From Psychrosphaera haliotis (GTDB taxonomy: Bacteria; Pseudomonadota; Gammaproteobacteria; Enterobacterales; Alteromonadaceae), in the NCBI RefSeq assembly GCF_039523615.1, contig NZ_BAAAFQ010000001.1, positions 310,001 through 374,000 of the forward strand: a stretch of 64,000 nucleotides of DNA. Reading direction: 5' to 3'. The translations under genes were made by a program, and so were the position numbers. Below, piece after piece: positions 27,653-36,126 of the stretch (the stretch's first letter is position 1; each line of letters begins with the position of its first letter). The notes beneath the pieces are model-generated. The model had not been told where the DNA came from, did no database searches, and worked only from the letters and a program-made list of their open reading frames with translations.

Positions 27653-29866
27653 TTAATAAGAAGCAGTGTAACGTACACCAAATTCACTAGCGTCGTTGCT
27701 CTTTATAACTAGCAAGTAGTCGCCAGTGTTTAGTCTCGCGTCATCATAACGTTTGTCAAAAACGTTACGTCCGTACAATGAAACTTTCCAGTCTGCGCCT
27801 GCTGGTGCATATGAAACATCAAAATTTACAAGAGAACGAGATTCAACCATCGTCATTCGCCCTTCATCTGAACTTGGCTCACCGTACATTTCATCGCGGA
27901 ATGAATAATCAATTCGCGTTGTAATTGTTGAGCCGTCTTCTAAGTCAAATGCATAGCTTGGACTTACAGAAGCGGTAAACTTAGGTGTTAGAGGAGCAAC
28001 TGGTTTTACTTTATCTTTCTCATCGACATCTACGTCTATATAACCTGCACTTGTGTGCAAAGAAAGTGCATCTGTTACGTACCATGTGCTTTCCCACTCA
28101 ATACCACGAGACGTTTGTGATACAACTAAGTTTGCAGTATCAAAACCTGCTTCAGAGGTCGTATTTACTTGGTATGGTAAGTCGTCATAGTTAGTGTTAA
28201 ACAACGCTATACTCATGTTGAAGTCGCTATTAACTTCGCCTTTAAGACCAATTTCATAGTTAACAGCAGTAATGTTATCAGAAGCAACAAAACAAGTTGG
28301 GTCACCAAACAAGCAATAAGGTCTTGCAGGGAACTGACCACCTTGATAACCACTTTGAATACTTGAGTAGATGTTTAAACCATTGTCCATTGTGTAGTTC
28401 GCTGATAAATCATAGCTAACTTCACTCCAATCATCTTCCGCAAAAGTAGGTCCTGTGCCAACATTAGCTGTTGCTTCTTTCTCATCTTGTGTATAACGAA
28501 GACCACCAGAAATACGAAGATCATCAGTTGCGTCGTAACCTAGGTTTACAAAAACTGCTTTACTTGTGGTTTTTTGGTCTAATTCTAGAGTGTTACCACC
28601 ACCATTAAAGCTTGAGTCTTCACCTTGGCGGTTGCTACCTTCTTCAGTAAACCAATACACACCAGAAACAAAGTCTACTTCACCAACGTAACCATTCAAC
28701 TGAAGCTCAACTGAAGTTTGGTCAGCGTCGCCATGTTCTGGGTAATGGTCAAGCGCATAAATTGTTGCGTCATCATCTAAGCCAGCTTTGTACTCTGATG
28801 TACGATTGCTGATAATGAACTTCGAGCCTAACGTATCTGAAATATTATAATCTGCTGTGAACGAAACGCCGCTTGCGCTGTTCGTTACTTCTGTTACTTC
28901 AATAGTACCAGTCGCATTGTCAAATGGGTCAGCGGCTACGTCAGAGTTTCTAAGTGGGCCAGATGGTAACGGAGAGCCAAAACGCTCGCCTGTGTAATAA
29001 GCGCCATTTGGAACTTCGTTGATTTTTGTTGTGTATGGACGCAAGCCGCCTTCGCCGTCATTGGCGTCTGCAGTTACGACAATTTTTAAGTCATCATTCA
29101 CATCGTATTTAAGGGAAAAACGACCGTGCATTTCACGGCTTTCACCAACGTCGTATTTTGCTTCAGGAAGGTTAATGAACTCACCTAAACCATCACGGCG
29201 ATTAAAACCAGCGCTGAAGTTAACGGCTACTTTTTCGCTCAACTCACGGTTTACAAACACATCACCTTTAAGACGACCACGAGTACCCACTTCAGCAGAT
29301 ACTTTAGTTACTGGCTTAGTACCAGGTTGTTTTGTAATGATATTGATTGCGCCGCCAATTGAGTTACGACCATAAAGTGTGCCTTGAGGGCCACGCAATA
29401 CTTCAATTCGGTCAATGTTTTGTAAGTTCCAGTTTTGGCCAACCTGACGACCTAAATAAACACCGTCTACGTATACGCTAACACCTGGATCAGTTGTGAT
29501 TAAGTGATCTTGTAGACCTATACCACGAATAAATGGATTTGCTGAAGATGTATGACCTGCAGAGAAACCGGTGATGTTTAGGTTAGGGACAAACTTACCT
29601 ACATCAGAAATACCTGTGATGCCTTGAGTGTCTAACGCATCACCGCTAAATGCACTCATTGCGATTGGAACTTCATAAATAACTTGTGAACGCTTTGTCG
29701 CAGTTACAGTGATAGCTTCCATTTTAGACTTTTTAGCTTTTTCCTCAACTTCTTCCGCTGTTGCATTTGCAACGTATAGACCTGGAGTTACTAGCGCCAA
29801 CGCCAACGCTGTAGTAATAGGATTAAATTTACGCTTACGCAAAACTGAACCATTAACTGTGTTCAT
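27653..29866 (-). CDS. TonB-dependent outer-membrane receptor
   Basis: Outer-membrane beta-barrel receptor for TonB-driven uptake, about 737 residues. It has a signal peptide ending near ANATA, then EAITVTATKRSQ, a TonB-box-like start of the plug, the plug motif VLRGPQGTLYGRNSIGGAINIITKQPG, and a long barrel ending in EFGVRYTASY with an aromatic C terminus. A loop Cys pair lies in YCLFGDPTCF. The frame extends 42 codons upstream, but the ATG at 29866 has AGAGGA just upstream and gives the signal peptide. The ligand is unknown; no transporter or regulator is adjacent. Confidence 0.93.
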   Translation of the reverse strand: MNTVNGSVLRKRKFNPITTALALALVTPGLYVANATAEEVEEKAKKSKMEAITVTATKRSQVIYEVPIAMSAFSGDALDTQGITGISDVGKFVPNLNITGFSAGHTSSANPFIRGIGLQDHLITTDPGVSVYVDGVYLGRQVGQNWNLQNIDRIEVLRGPQGTLYGRNSIGGAINIITKQPGTKPVTKVSAEVGTRGRLKGDVFVNRELSEKVAVNFSAGFNRRDGLGEFINLPEAKYDVGESREMHGRFSLKYDVNDDLKIVVTADANDGEGGLRPYTTKINEVPNGAYYTGERFGSPLPSGPLRNSDVAADPFDNATGTIEVTEVTNSASGVSFTADYNISDTLGSKFIISNRTSEYKAGLDDDATIYALDHYPEHGDADQTSVELQLNGYVGEVDFVSGVYWFTEEGSNRQGEDSSFNGGGNTLELDQKTTSKAVFVNLGYDATDDLRISGGLRYTQDEKEATANVGTGPTFAEDDWSEVSYDLSANYTMDNGLNIYSSIQSGYQGGQFPARPYCLFGDPTCFVASDNITAVNYEIGLKGEVNSDFNMSIALFNTNYDDLPYQVNTTSEAGFDTANLVVSQTSRGIEWESTWYVTDALSLHTSAGYIDVDVDEKDKVKPVAPLTPKFTASVSPSYAFDLEDGSTITTRIDYSFRDEMYGEPSSDEGRMTMVESRSLVNFDVSYAPAGADWKVSLYGRNVFDKRYDDARLNTGDYLLVIKSNDASEFGVRYTASY

Positions 29867-30197
29867 TGTATGTCCTCTAAAGAAGTTTAAAAAGCAATAA
29901 CAGAACAAAGACACAGTATTGAAAGTCCAACTAATTTGCGCGCAACAAAACGCACGGCTCAAGGTGAGGTGAGTCGCACAATATACGTTCAAATTTTAAG
30001 ATAGCAGACTAGCAAAACGGAATATTTGCTACTGTTTGGTTGGGCGAGCATACTACCACCACTTCCCTATTTGGGGAAGTGGTTTTGTAATAAAAGTGAA
30101 AGAAAATAGTCTTAAAAGTGTCTAAATTAGCTAAAAAGTGTATTAATGCAGTAATTTATAAGAAAAACTTCTTGGCCATGCAGTAACAAGCCACTGT
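29867..30197. other. 331-bp non-coding region between TonB receptor and amidase
   Basis: No convincing gene. It must hold the TonB-receptor promoter and the end of the amidase transcript. The only structured element is the inverted repeat at 30058-30083; the remainder is AT-rich with no riboswitch or repeat pattern I could recognise. Confidence 0.6.
30058..30083. repeat. Perfect 10-bp inverted repeat upstream of the TonB receptor gene
   Basis: ACCACTTCCC (30058-30067) and GGGAAGTGGT (30074-30083) are exact complements around a 6-nt centre TATTTG. On the plus strand it is followed by TTT, on the minus strand by no T-run, so it is not a clear terminator for the amidase. It is about 190 bp before the receptor ATG and may be an operator or an antisense terminator. 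Confidence 0.6.
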
Positions 30198-31763
30198 TTA
30201 CATTAATTTTTCTAGCGTTTCAGCTATATTAATTGCTTTGCTGTCTTCCCCTCCGCTCGTCATAATCGACAGACCGATAGGTAAACCGTGTAATTTTCCA
30301 GCCGGAATTGTAATGTGAGGGTAGCCAGAAATAGCTGAAAATGTAGATACGCCGCCATTACTATGATCGCCATTAATTAAATCTATTTTCCAAGCTGGGC
30401 CTCTAGTTATTGCAATTAATGCATCAAGTTTATGTTCTTTTAAAAGAGCATCAATACCTTCTTTACCTGTAACTCGAAGCAACTTTTTCCTTAAATTTTT
30501 ATATTTTTGAGTAGCCATTCCTTCAGTTGCCTGTGACTTAACAAAAATTTCCTGGCGAAAATATTTCATCTCAAGATCGGCATTGTTGTTATTAAACTTA
30601 ATGACATCTTCTAGCGTCAGCATATTGAGGTTATTAGGTGTATCGTTGGGTAAGTTTGCAAAGTAATGATTAAGGGATGTCTTAAATTCTCGTAATAGCT
30701 GAGTATATCCATCGCTCCAAAACCCGTTATAAGTTTCAAAGCTTAAAGCTGTTACAAGAGTAACGCCGTTTTTTTTCATACGTTGTTGTAACGCTTCAGA
30801 TAGCTCTTTAACTTGTTCATGATCTTCAGCCCCGCTAACTAATAAACCTAGGCGTAAAGTTTCTATTTTTGGTTGACGCTTTGATTCAACTACTTCAATT
30901 ATGGTTTTTGATTTAGTAATTAGGTCTTTTTCGTCAGGACCTTGCATTGCCATTAATACTAAACGTGCGTCTTCCACACTTTTAGCCATTGGACCTGCTG
31001 TGTCTTGGGCAGGGGAAATAGGCACTATACCAAATCTACTTACAAGCCCCACTGTAGGCTTTATACCCACAACACCGTTTACCGCAGCAGGACATGTAAT
31101 GGAACCATTTGTCTCAGTACCGATAGCAGCTATAGCAAAATTAGCCGCAATAGCAGCACCTGAACCAGAGCTCGAACCACAAGTTGTTCGTGTTACATCA
31201 TGTGGGTTTTTAGTTTGACCACCTATTGCACTCCACCCACTTGAAGAGCGTTCTGAACGAAAGTTAGCCCACTCACTTAAATTTGTTTTCCCAAGTATTA
31301 TTGCCCCTGATGCTCTTAAGTACTCGGTAAGTGTTGCATCTCTATTCGTTTGGTTGTCTTTGAGTACTAACGAACCTGCAGTGGTAGGCATTTCCATCGC
31401 TTCTATATTATCTTTGAGCAGAATAGGCATACCGTATAAAATAGGTAATTTTTTAGTATAACGACTTAAGTTCCTGTCGAGCTTTTCTGCGATGGATAAT
31501 GCATCAGGGTTTATAGCGATAATACTATTATACTTGTGGTCTTCTTTTTCTATTTTGTCTATATAAAACTGGGTAAGTTGTTTGCTGGTGAAAACACCCT
31601 GTTTCATGAGTTCTTGAAGTTCAACGATCGTTTTTGTAGCGGTTAGCGTTTCAAGTGTATTGTCATTGTTCGAATGCACAGGATGACTAAAAGAAAGCAG
31701 CGATAGCATCGACAATGTCACGATTAATAGTGTTTTTTTTGTAACTTTTGAAAGCAGGCTCAT
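30198..31763 (-). CDS. Secreted amidase (amidase signature family)
   Basis: 521-residue amidase-signature hydrolase with an N-terminal signal peptide (KKTLLIVTLSMLSLLSFSHPVHS), so probably periplasmic or secreted. The Ser-Ser-Lys triad is present: Lys in PILLKDNIEA (about 117), cis-Ser in the CGSSSGSGAAIAANFA region, and nucleophile Ser in IGTETNGSITCPA. The C-terminal PHITIPAG and GLPIGLSIMTSGGED are typical. The substrate, an amide or peptide amide, is unknown. It sits 67 bp after the HD nucleotidase gene; a hairpin overlapping its SD may control translation. Confidence 0.9.
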   Translation of the reverse strand: MSLLSKVTKKTLLIVTLSMLSLLSFSHPVHSNNDNTLETLTATKTIVELQELMKQGVFTSKQLTQFYIDKIEKEDHKYNSIIAINPDALSIAEKLDRNLSRYTKKLPILYGMPILLKDNIEAMEMPTTAGSLVLKDNQTNRDATLTEYLRASGAIILGKTNLSEWANFRSERSSSGWSAIGGQTKNPHDVTRTTCGSSSGSGAAIAANFAIAAIGTETNGSITCPAAVNGVVGIKPTVGLVSRFGIVPISPAQDTAGPMAKSVEDARLVLMAMQGPDEKDLITKSKTIIEVVESKRQPKIETLRLGLLVSGAEDHEQVKELSEALQQRMKKNGVTLVTALSFETYNGFWSDGYTQLLREFKTSLNHYFANLPNDTPNNLNMLTLEDVIKFNNNNADLEMKYFRQEIFVKSQATEGMATQKYKNLRKKLLRVTGKEGIDALLKEHKLDALIAITRGPAWKIDLINGDHSNGGVSTFSAISGYPHITIPAGKLHGLPIGLSIMTSGGEDSKAINIAETLEKLM

Positions 31764-31767
31764 AAAT

Positions 31768-31801
31768 ATCCCTTGTTTTTTTTCTTAACATAGCAAGGGA
31801 T
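31768..31801 (-). promoter_or_regulatory. Hairpin that could sequester the amidase Shine-Dalgarno
   Basis: In the transcript, ATCCCTTG (31801-31794) is an exact complement of CAAGGGAT (31775-31768), with an 18-nt A-rich loop. The right arm contains the amidase SD AAGGG, six bases before the ATG at 31763. It has no U-tract after it, so it does not look like a terminator. Translational control is inference. Confidence 0.5.
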
Positions 31802-31830
31802 AAAAGAGAGTGCAATTTTCCTACAGTTGA

Positions 31831-32433
31831 TTATTCGTTTAATAACCAACCATTATCTGTCGCTTTATTTATTTGTTTTTCTACATAATTCCAAAGACTA
31901 TCAGAAACCTCTTTTAATCCAATGTTTCTATCTAAAACTTGAGAGCGTTTAACTTTGTTTGCAGCCCAACTTCCGCCATTATTTTGCATGTTTTGTACTA
32001 ATGGCAATATTCTATCAATTGCCTTTGCAAATTTTGCGTTGTTCGTAGAGGACTCTTCGAATTCATTAAACAAACCTAGATAAAAATCCCTTTGCGGATC
32101 TGGTAAAATACCAAAAATTCTTTTTGCAGCTTTTTCTTCTAATTCAAACTGAGCATCAAGTTGCTCTTGAGGTGCAAAGGCAAATGTATCACCCGCGTCT
32201 ATTTCGACGATATCGTGAATCAATAACATCTGCGTAACACGCATAATGTCTACTGGATAATTGACATGACTTTCCAATACTTGTGCAGCCATGCATATAT
32301 GCCAGCTATGCTCCGCACTATTTTCGTATCGATTATTATCAGCTTTTATTAATGCTTTGCGCTTTACCGCTTTTAGTAAGTCCATTTCATGAATGAATAA
32401 AAACTGTTGATTTAGATCTAATGGCGTGTTCAT
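31831..32433 (-). CDS. HD-domain nucleotidase (YfbR/HDDC2-like)
   Basis: A 200-residue HD phosphohydrolase related to HDDC2 and the 5'-deoxynucleotidase YfbR. Metal-binding residues are visible: YENSAEHSWH (His42), LLIHDIVEIDAGDTFA (His73, Asp74) and the late Asp in AKAIDRILPLVQN. Family members dephosphorylate (deoxy)nucleoside monophosphates. Its ATG overlaps the tdk stop by 4 bp, so a kinase and a putative phosphatase for deoxynucleoside monophosphates are co-translated. The substrate is inferred. Confidence 0.87.
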   Translation of the reverse strand: MNTPLDLNQQFLFIHEMDLLKAVKRKALIKADNNRYENSAEHSWHICMAAQVLESHVNYPVDIMRVTQMLLIHDIVEIDAGDTFAFAPQEQLDAQFELEEKAAKRIFGILPDPQRDFYLGLFNEFEESSTNNAKFAKAIDRILPLVQNMQNNGGSWAANKVKRSQVLDRNIGLKEVSDSLWNYVEKQINKATDNGWLLNE

Positions 32434-33008
32434 TGCTTTAATGCTTCTTTGTAGTGTTTACGACATACTGAAACGTAACGTTCGTTGCCACCAATCTGAA
32501 CTTGGTCGCCATCTGCAATTGCGGTGCCCTGCTCATCAGTTCTTAAAACCATGTTAGCTTTACGTCCGCAATGACATACCGTCTTTAATTCGACTAGCTT
32601 GTCTGCCCATGCTAATAAATACTGCGCGCCTTCAAATAACTCGCCCCTAAAATCTGTTCTTAAACCGTAACATAAAACAGGAATATTATAGACGTCGACC
32701 ACCTCAGTGAGCTGATGTACTTGTTCTTTCGTTAAAAACTGGCACTCATCAACCATCACGCAGTCTAATTTTTGTGACTCTTTTAATTTACTAATCACTT
32801 CAAACAAATTGCTGCTCGCTTTATAAACATGAGCTGGAGCTTCAAGTCCGATTCTAGACGTTACTTTGCCTATCTCATATCGATTATCAATTGCCGCCGT
32901 AAAAATAACAGGCTCCATGCCTCTTTCTTTATAATTAAACGATGATTGTAAAAGTGTTGTGGACTTCCCTGCGTTCATTGCAGAATAGTAAAAATACAGC
33001 TGCGCCAT
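32430..33008 (-). CDS. tdk: Thymidine kinase
   Basis: Type II thymidine kinase, 192 residues, phosphorylating thymidine/deoxyuridine with ATP in pyrimidine salvage. P-loop SAMNAGKST lies at 9-17, catalytic Glu88 in VMVDECQFL, and a C-terminal zinc site is suggested by CHCGRKA and VSVCRKHY. The lasso region after that is complete. It overlaps the downstream HD nucleotidase by 4 bp; the upstream secreted protein gene is 82 bp away, leaving room for its own promoter. Confidence 0.96.
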   Translation of the reverse strand: MAQLYFYYSAMNAGKSTTLLQSSFNYKERGMEPVIFTAAIDNRYEIGKVTSRIGLEAPAHVYKASSNLFEVISKLKESQKLDCVMVDECQFLTKEQVHQLTEVVDVYNIPVLCYGLRTDFRGELFEGAQYLLAWADKLVELKTVCHCGRKANMVLRTDEQGTAIADGDQVQIGGNERYVSVCRKHYKEALKQ

Positions 33009-33090
33009 TTTTAGCTCATACCATTTTAAAAATTTGACGTGATGCTACTGAATAAACAAACAAATTAAAAGTTAAAAAATATGGATTTAA

Positions 33091-34140
33091 TTATTGGTGA
33101 CTAAGTAGTTTATTGACTTCGAAGCCAATAAATAGCGTTTTTTGCCTTTCTCTACCTTTTTCTTCGACATCTTTAGTATGCCAATCTCCGTTGTCATCAG
33201 AAACTAAGTAAATCCATTCCTTTCCATTTGCAGTACAAGACGCCATACCTTCAAAATTATCATAACCTAGTTCTGTTCGATCAAATAGGCTAACACTCGA
33301 AAGTTCATTGGATGTTTTTAACGATTTCTGATCTAAAAGCGATAGCCTTAAACGAGAACCTTTTGCTCCTAACCAATCTTTTTCAAGTACTATTATCTCT
33401 CCACTTTGCAAGGTGGTGATGTCCTTTGGGCTCGAAACTGCTCTATAGTTTGTACTTATAGCATCGCCCTGCTTATCAATAATTTGAACGGGAACAACGT
33501 TATCACTTAGCTTAAACTTTTCCCACATAGACAAAATACTACCATCTCCAGTAATGGTAATTGACTCTAAACCAGCATTCCCCTGCCCTAATTGTGGTTG
33601 TTTATAAGCTATGGTAGGTGTGGCCATTAGAGCACTTCTTATTTGAGTAACTGATGGCTTAGGCTGATACGCGTTATTAAAACTATATTTTAATAGGTTA
33701 CCTGTGTCGTCCAACGACAGCAGTAAACCATTGTTATGCCAAACAACAGATTCAGCCGCTCCTCTTAATACGCTTCCATCTAGTGCCTTTAGTTGACCAG
33801 AATAGACAACGTTGATTGATTTAATGCGGCCTGTTTGATCCAAAATATTTTTAGTTTCAAACCATTTTGACTTTGAAACAGGCTGTTCTTTAAGATCGCC
33901 CTCTGATACTTGACTATAGTCAGAAATAAACCACGTTGTTTTACAGTCTTTAGACAACCACATAGCGCTGAAGCCACCGCTCTCTCTACGATTTCTGTGG
34001 TTTAAAACGAGTGCTTGCTCGATACCCGGAAGTAAAATAGTTCCAGAGTAAAAAGGCTTTACTTCTGTTTCTGCATAGGTTGTTAATGTAGTAAATATTG
34101 ATATAGATAAAAGGCTGGACAGGATCACATTAATACTCAA
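33091..34140 (-). CDS. Secreted phytase-like/esterase-like domain protein
   Basis: A 349-residue protein with an N-terminal signal peptide (ILSSLLSISIFTTLTTYA) and a phytase-like propeller domain (PF13449-type): GGFSAMWLSKDCKTTWFISDYSQ, GAAESVVWHNNGLLLSLDDTGNLLKYSF, GNAGLESITITGDGSILSMWE, and the late YDNFEGMASCTANGKEWIYLVSDDNGD. Family members are annotated as 'esterase-like activity of phytase family'; real substrates are unknown. The start is TTG without a clear SD, and GTG at 34128 is an alternative. Confidence 0.78.
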   Translation of the reverse strand: MSINVILSSLLSISIFTTLTTYAETEVKPFYSGTILLPGIEQALVLNHRNRRESGGFSAMWLSKDCKTTWFISDYSQVSEGDLKEQPVSKSKWFETKNILDQTGRIKSINVVYSGQLKALDGSVLRGAAESVVWHNNGLLLSLDDTGNLLKYSFNNAYQPKPSVTQIRSALMATPTIAYKQPQLGQGNAGLESITITGDGSILSMWEKFKLSDNVVPVQIIDKQGDAISTNYRAVSSPKDITTLQSGEIIVLEKDWLGAKGSRLRLSLLDQKSLKTSNELSSVSLFDRTELGYDNFEGMASCTANGKEWIYLVSDDNGDWHTKDVEEKGRERQKTLFIGFEVNKLLSHQ

Positions 34141-34200
34141 GGTTTTGTTTTAAATTACGATAATCAAAGTATATTAAAAATTAATTATATTAAAATTTAA

Positions 34201-34225
34201 TTTGATTTGATTTGATTTGATTTGA
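34201..34225. repeat. (TTTGA)5 tandem repeat
   Basis: Five exact TTTGA copies, followed by a degenerate CTTGA, in the 190-bp gap between dps and the phytase-like gene, within the likely upstream region of the latter. A slippage-prone tract next to a promoter could alter spacing. Confidence 0.9.
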
Positions 34226-34284
34226 CTTGAAGCAGCATAAACAACTTTATTAACGTGACTGTAGGTAAATTTAAGAGAGTTTAA

Positions 34285-34311
34285 TAATAAAAAAGCGGCT
34301 TTCGCCGCTTT
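34285..34311 (-). terminator. Rho-independent terminator of dps
   Basis: AAAGCGGC and GCCGCTTT (34292-34299 and 34304-34311) form a perfect 8-bp stem with a 4-nt loop. On the minus strand the stem is followed by TTTTTTATTATT. It lies 19 bp past the dps stop. Confidence 0.9.
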
Positions 34312-34329
34312 AACATACTGTATTAAAGA

Positions 34330-34800
34330 CTATTTTCGTGTTGCTCTCAACATCCATGAGTTTTTCTCATGGACCCTCATTCTATCGCCAACCAACGCTG
34401 CTGTTGACTCATCATCTGCGTCTTGGGCAGTTTTAAGCACTTTTCTGGCAGTTTGAACTACTTGTTCATGACCCTTCGTCAGTAAATCTACCATTACACC
34501 CGCTTCAGGTACGCCATCAACTTCTTCTATTGAACTCAAACGTGCAAACTCTTTATATGTGCCAGGCGCTGCAAAATCTAACGTTCTAATACGCTCTGCA
34601 ATGTCATCTACAGCAAGAGCAAGATCTTGATAGTGCTCTTCAAACATTAAATGTAACTCTCTAAATTGAGGACCAGTTACGTTCCAATGAAAATTATGTG
34701 TTTGAAGGTACAGTGTGTATGAATCAGCCAATAGCTTCTTTAAACCTTCTGCAATATTACTTCTGTCTTCGGCATTAATTCCTATATTAATGTCAGTCAT
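34330..34800 (-). CDS. dps: Dps-family DNA-protection / ferritin-like protein
   Basis: A 156-residue Dps mini-ferritin that oxidises and stores iron using peroxide. The inter-subunit ferroxidase ligands are all present and correctly spaced: His38 in HNFHWNVTG, His50 in RELHLMF, Asp65 and Glu69 in AVDDIAERI. The short N terminus has few Lys, so DNA binding is uncertain. SD AAGGAG is strong. A 16-bp palindrome at 34828-34843 lies upstream, and a strong terminator follows. Confidence 0.93.
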   Translation of the reverse strand: MTDINIGINAEDRSNIAEGLKKLLADSYTLYLQTHNFHWNVTGPQFRELHLMFEEHYQDLALAVDDIAERIRTLDFAAPGTYKEFARLSSIEEVDGVPEAGVMVDLLTKGHEQVVQTARKVLKTAQDADDESTAALVGDRMRVHEKNSWMLRATRK

Positions 34801-34827
34801 TGTATCTCCTTTGCATAGTGTTTCGAA

Positions 34828-34843
34828 ATAACAGTATTGTTAT
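34828..34843. promoter_or_regulatory. Palindrome upstream of dps, possible operator
   Basis: ATAACA-GTAT-TGTTAT is a perfect inverted repeat 28 bp upstream of the dps start. Position and symmetry suggest a repressor or activator site. The sequence is only loosely like Fur-type AT-rich boxes and I cannot assign the regulator. Confidence 0.4.
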
Positions 34844-34902
34844 ACTCATATTAAATACATGGGGATCAGTTTGTTAACTTCAACCACGTTTTTAACTTTA
34901 GT

Positions 34903-36126
34903 TCAATTTGACTCGTCGCTAACTAAATTATTCAAAAAACTTTCTCCATGGGACATTTTTTCTAACGCGAAAAATTCCGATATGGTTTGTCCCATGTCTG
35001 CGAACGTCGATCTTTGTCCTAAAGGAGTATCACCTAACCCTTTTATATAAGCCAATATAGGAACGTACTCTCTCGTATGGTCTGTACCTGGCCAGCTAGG
35101 GTCGCAACCATGATCAGCCGTAATTAATAAAATGTCGTCCTGTTTTAAGGCAGCCAAGATGTCCGGGATACGAGTATCAAAATATTCTAGTGCGCCTGCA
35201 TAACCGGTAATGTCGCGTCGGTGACCAAAGTCTTGATCGAAGTTCACTAAGTTGGTAAAGATTATCCCTTCATTGTCCATGCCATTCATTTCAGAAATCG
35301 TTGTATCTATGAGCGCTTCTAAACCGTTTGCTTTTAGTGACTTTGAAATACCTTGATGGGCATAAATATCCGATATTTTCCCTATACTTATCACTTCTTT
35401 GCCACAATCGAAAACTTTATCAAGTACCGTTTTTGATGGCGGCAATACCGAGTAATCTCTTCTATTACCAGTTCTTTTAAACTCGCTTGGTGATTCGCCT
35501 AAAAATGGTCTAGCTATAACACGACCAATGTTATATTTGTCTAATAGTTCACGTGCAACTTCACAAAACTCATAAAGCTTATCTAAACCAAAATGCTCTT
35601 CATGGGCTGCAACCTGAAAAACACTATCTGCACTGGTATAACAAATTGGCTTTCCACTTTGTATGTGCTCTTCCCCATGCCAGGACAACACATCAGTGCC
35701 CGGCGCATGACAGTTCCCTAGTATTCCTGGAACACCCGTTTTAGCAATCAGTTCTTCTATAAACTCCGGAGGAAAACTATTTGTCTTATCCTTAAAATAT
35801 CCCCAATCAAAAAGCACTGGTACACCTGCCATTTCCCAATGACCACTAGGTGTATCTTTACCCGTTGAAATTTCTTGCATATGTCCGTAAGCACCATTGA
35901 TCGAATATGAAGGGAATTGGTCAAACTTTACATTCTTAGCAGTTTCACAGGCCTTTATGAGACCAAGCTTAGCTAAATTTGGCATATTCATTACGTGGTT
36001 GTGCTTTTCCAGCATGTGCTGATAAATATGGAACAGTGTGTTCGAACCTTGATCGCCAAATGCGTCAGCATCCGCTGAACTGCCAATACCTAAACTATCT
36101 GCTACTAAAATTATAACTCGACTCAT
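34903..36126 (-). CDS. deoB: Phosphopentomutase
   Basis: Alkaline-phosphatase-superfamily Mn enzyme interconverting (deoxy)ribose-1- and 5-phosphate, 407 residues. Metal and active-site motifs: the N-terminal Asp of ILVADSLGIGSSADA, the phospho-acceptor Thr in STGKDTPSGHWEMAG, NLVNFDQDFGHRRD and ITADHGCDPSWPGTDHTREYVP. It links the purine nucleoside phosphorylase to DeoC, both at 22-24 kb. Its ATG overlaps the zapC stop (ATGA), an unusual partner for a nucleoside gene. Confidence 0.96.
   Translation of the reverse strand: MSRVIILVADSLGIGSSADADAFGDQGSNTLFHIYQHMLEKHNHVMNMPNLAKLGLIKACETAKNVKFDQFPSYSINGAYGHMQEISTGKDTPSGHWEMAGVPVLFDWGYFKDKTNSFPPEFIEELIAKTGVPGILGNCHAPGTDVLSWHGEEHIQSGKPICYTSADSVFQVAAHEEHFGLDKLYEFCEVARELLDKYNIGRVIARPFLGESPSEFKRTGNRRDYSVLPPSKTVLDKVFDCGKEVISIGKISDIYAHQGISKSLKANGLEALIDTTISEMNGMDNEGIIFTNLVNFDQDFGHRRDITGYAGALEYFDTRIPDILAALKQDDILLITADHGCDPSWPGTDHTREYVPILAYIKGLGDTPLGQRSTFADMGQTISEFFALEKMSHGESFLNNLVSDESN

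Noticed and set aside
29019..29375. 118-codon plus-strand frame
   Set aside because: Antisense to the TonB-receptor barrel; no independent support.
29867..29992. 42-residue N-terminal extension of the TonB receptor
   Set aside because: It has no SD, is Cys/Phe-rich and would bury the signal peptide; the ATG at 29866 has a strong SD.
30901..31218. 105-codon plus-strand frame with repeated AAIAAPEPELEP
   Set aside because: It is the mirror of the Gly/Ser-rich amidase signature, a common antisense artefact.
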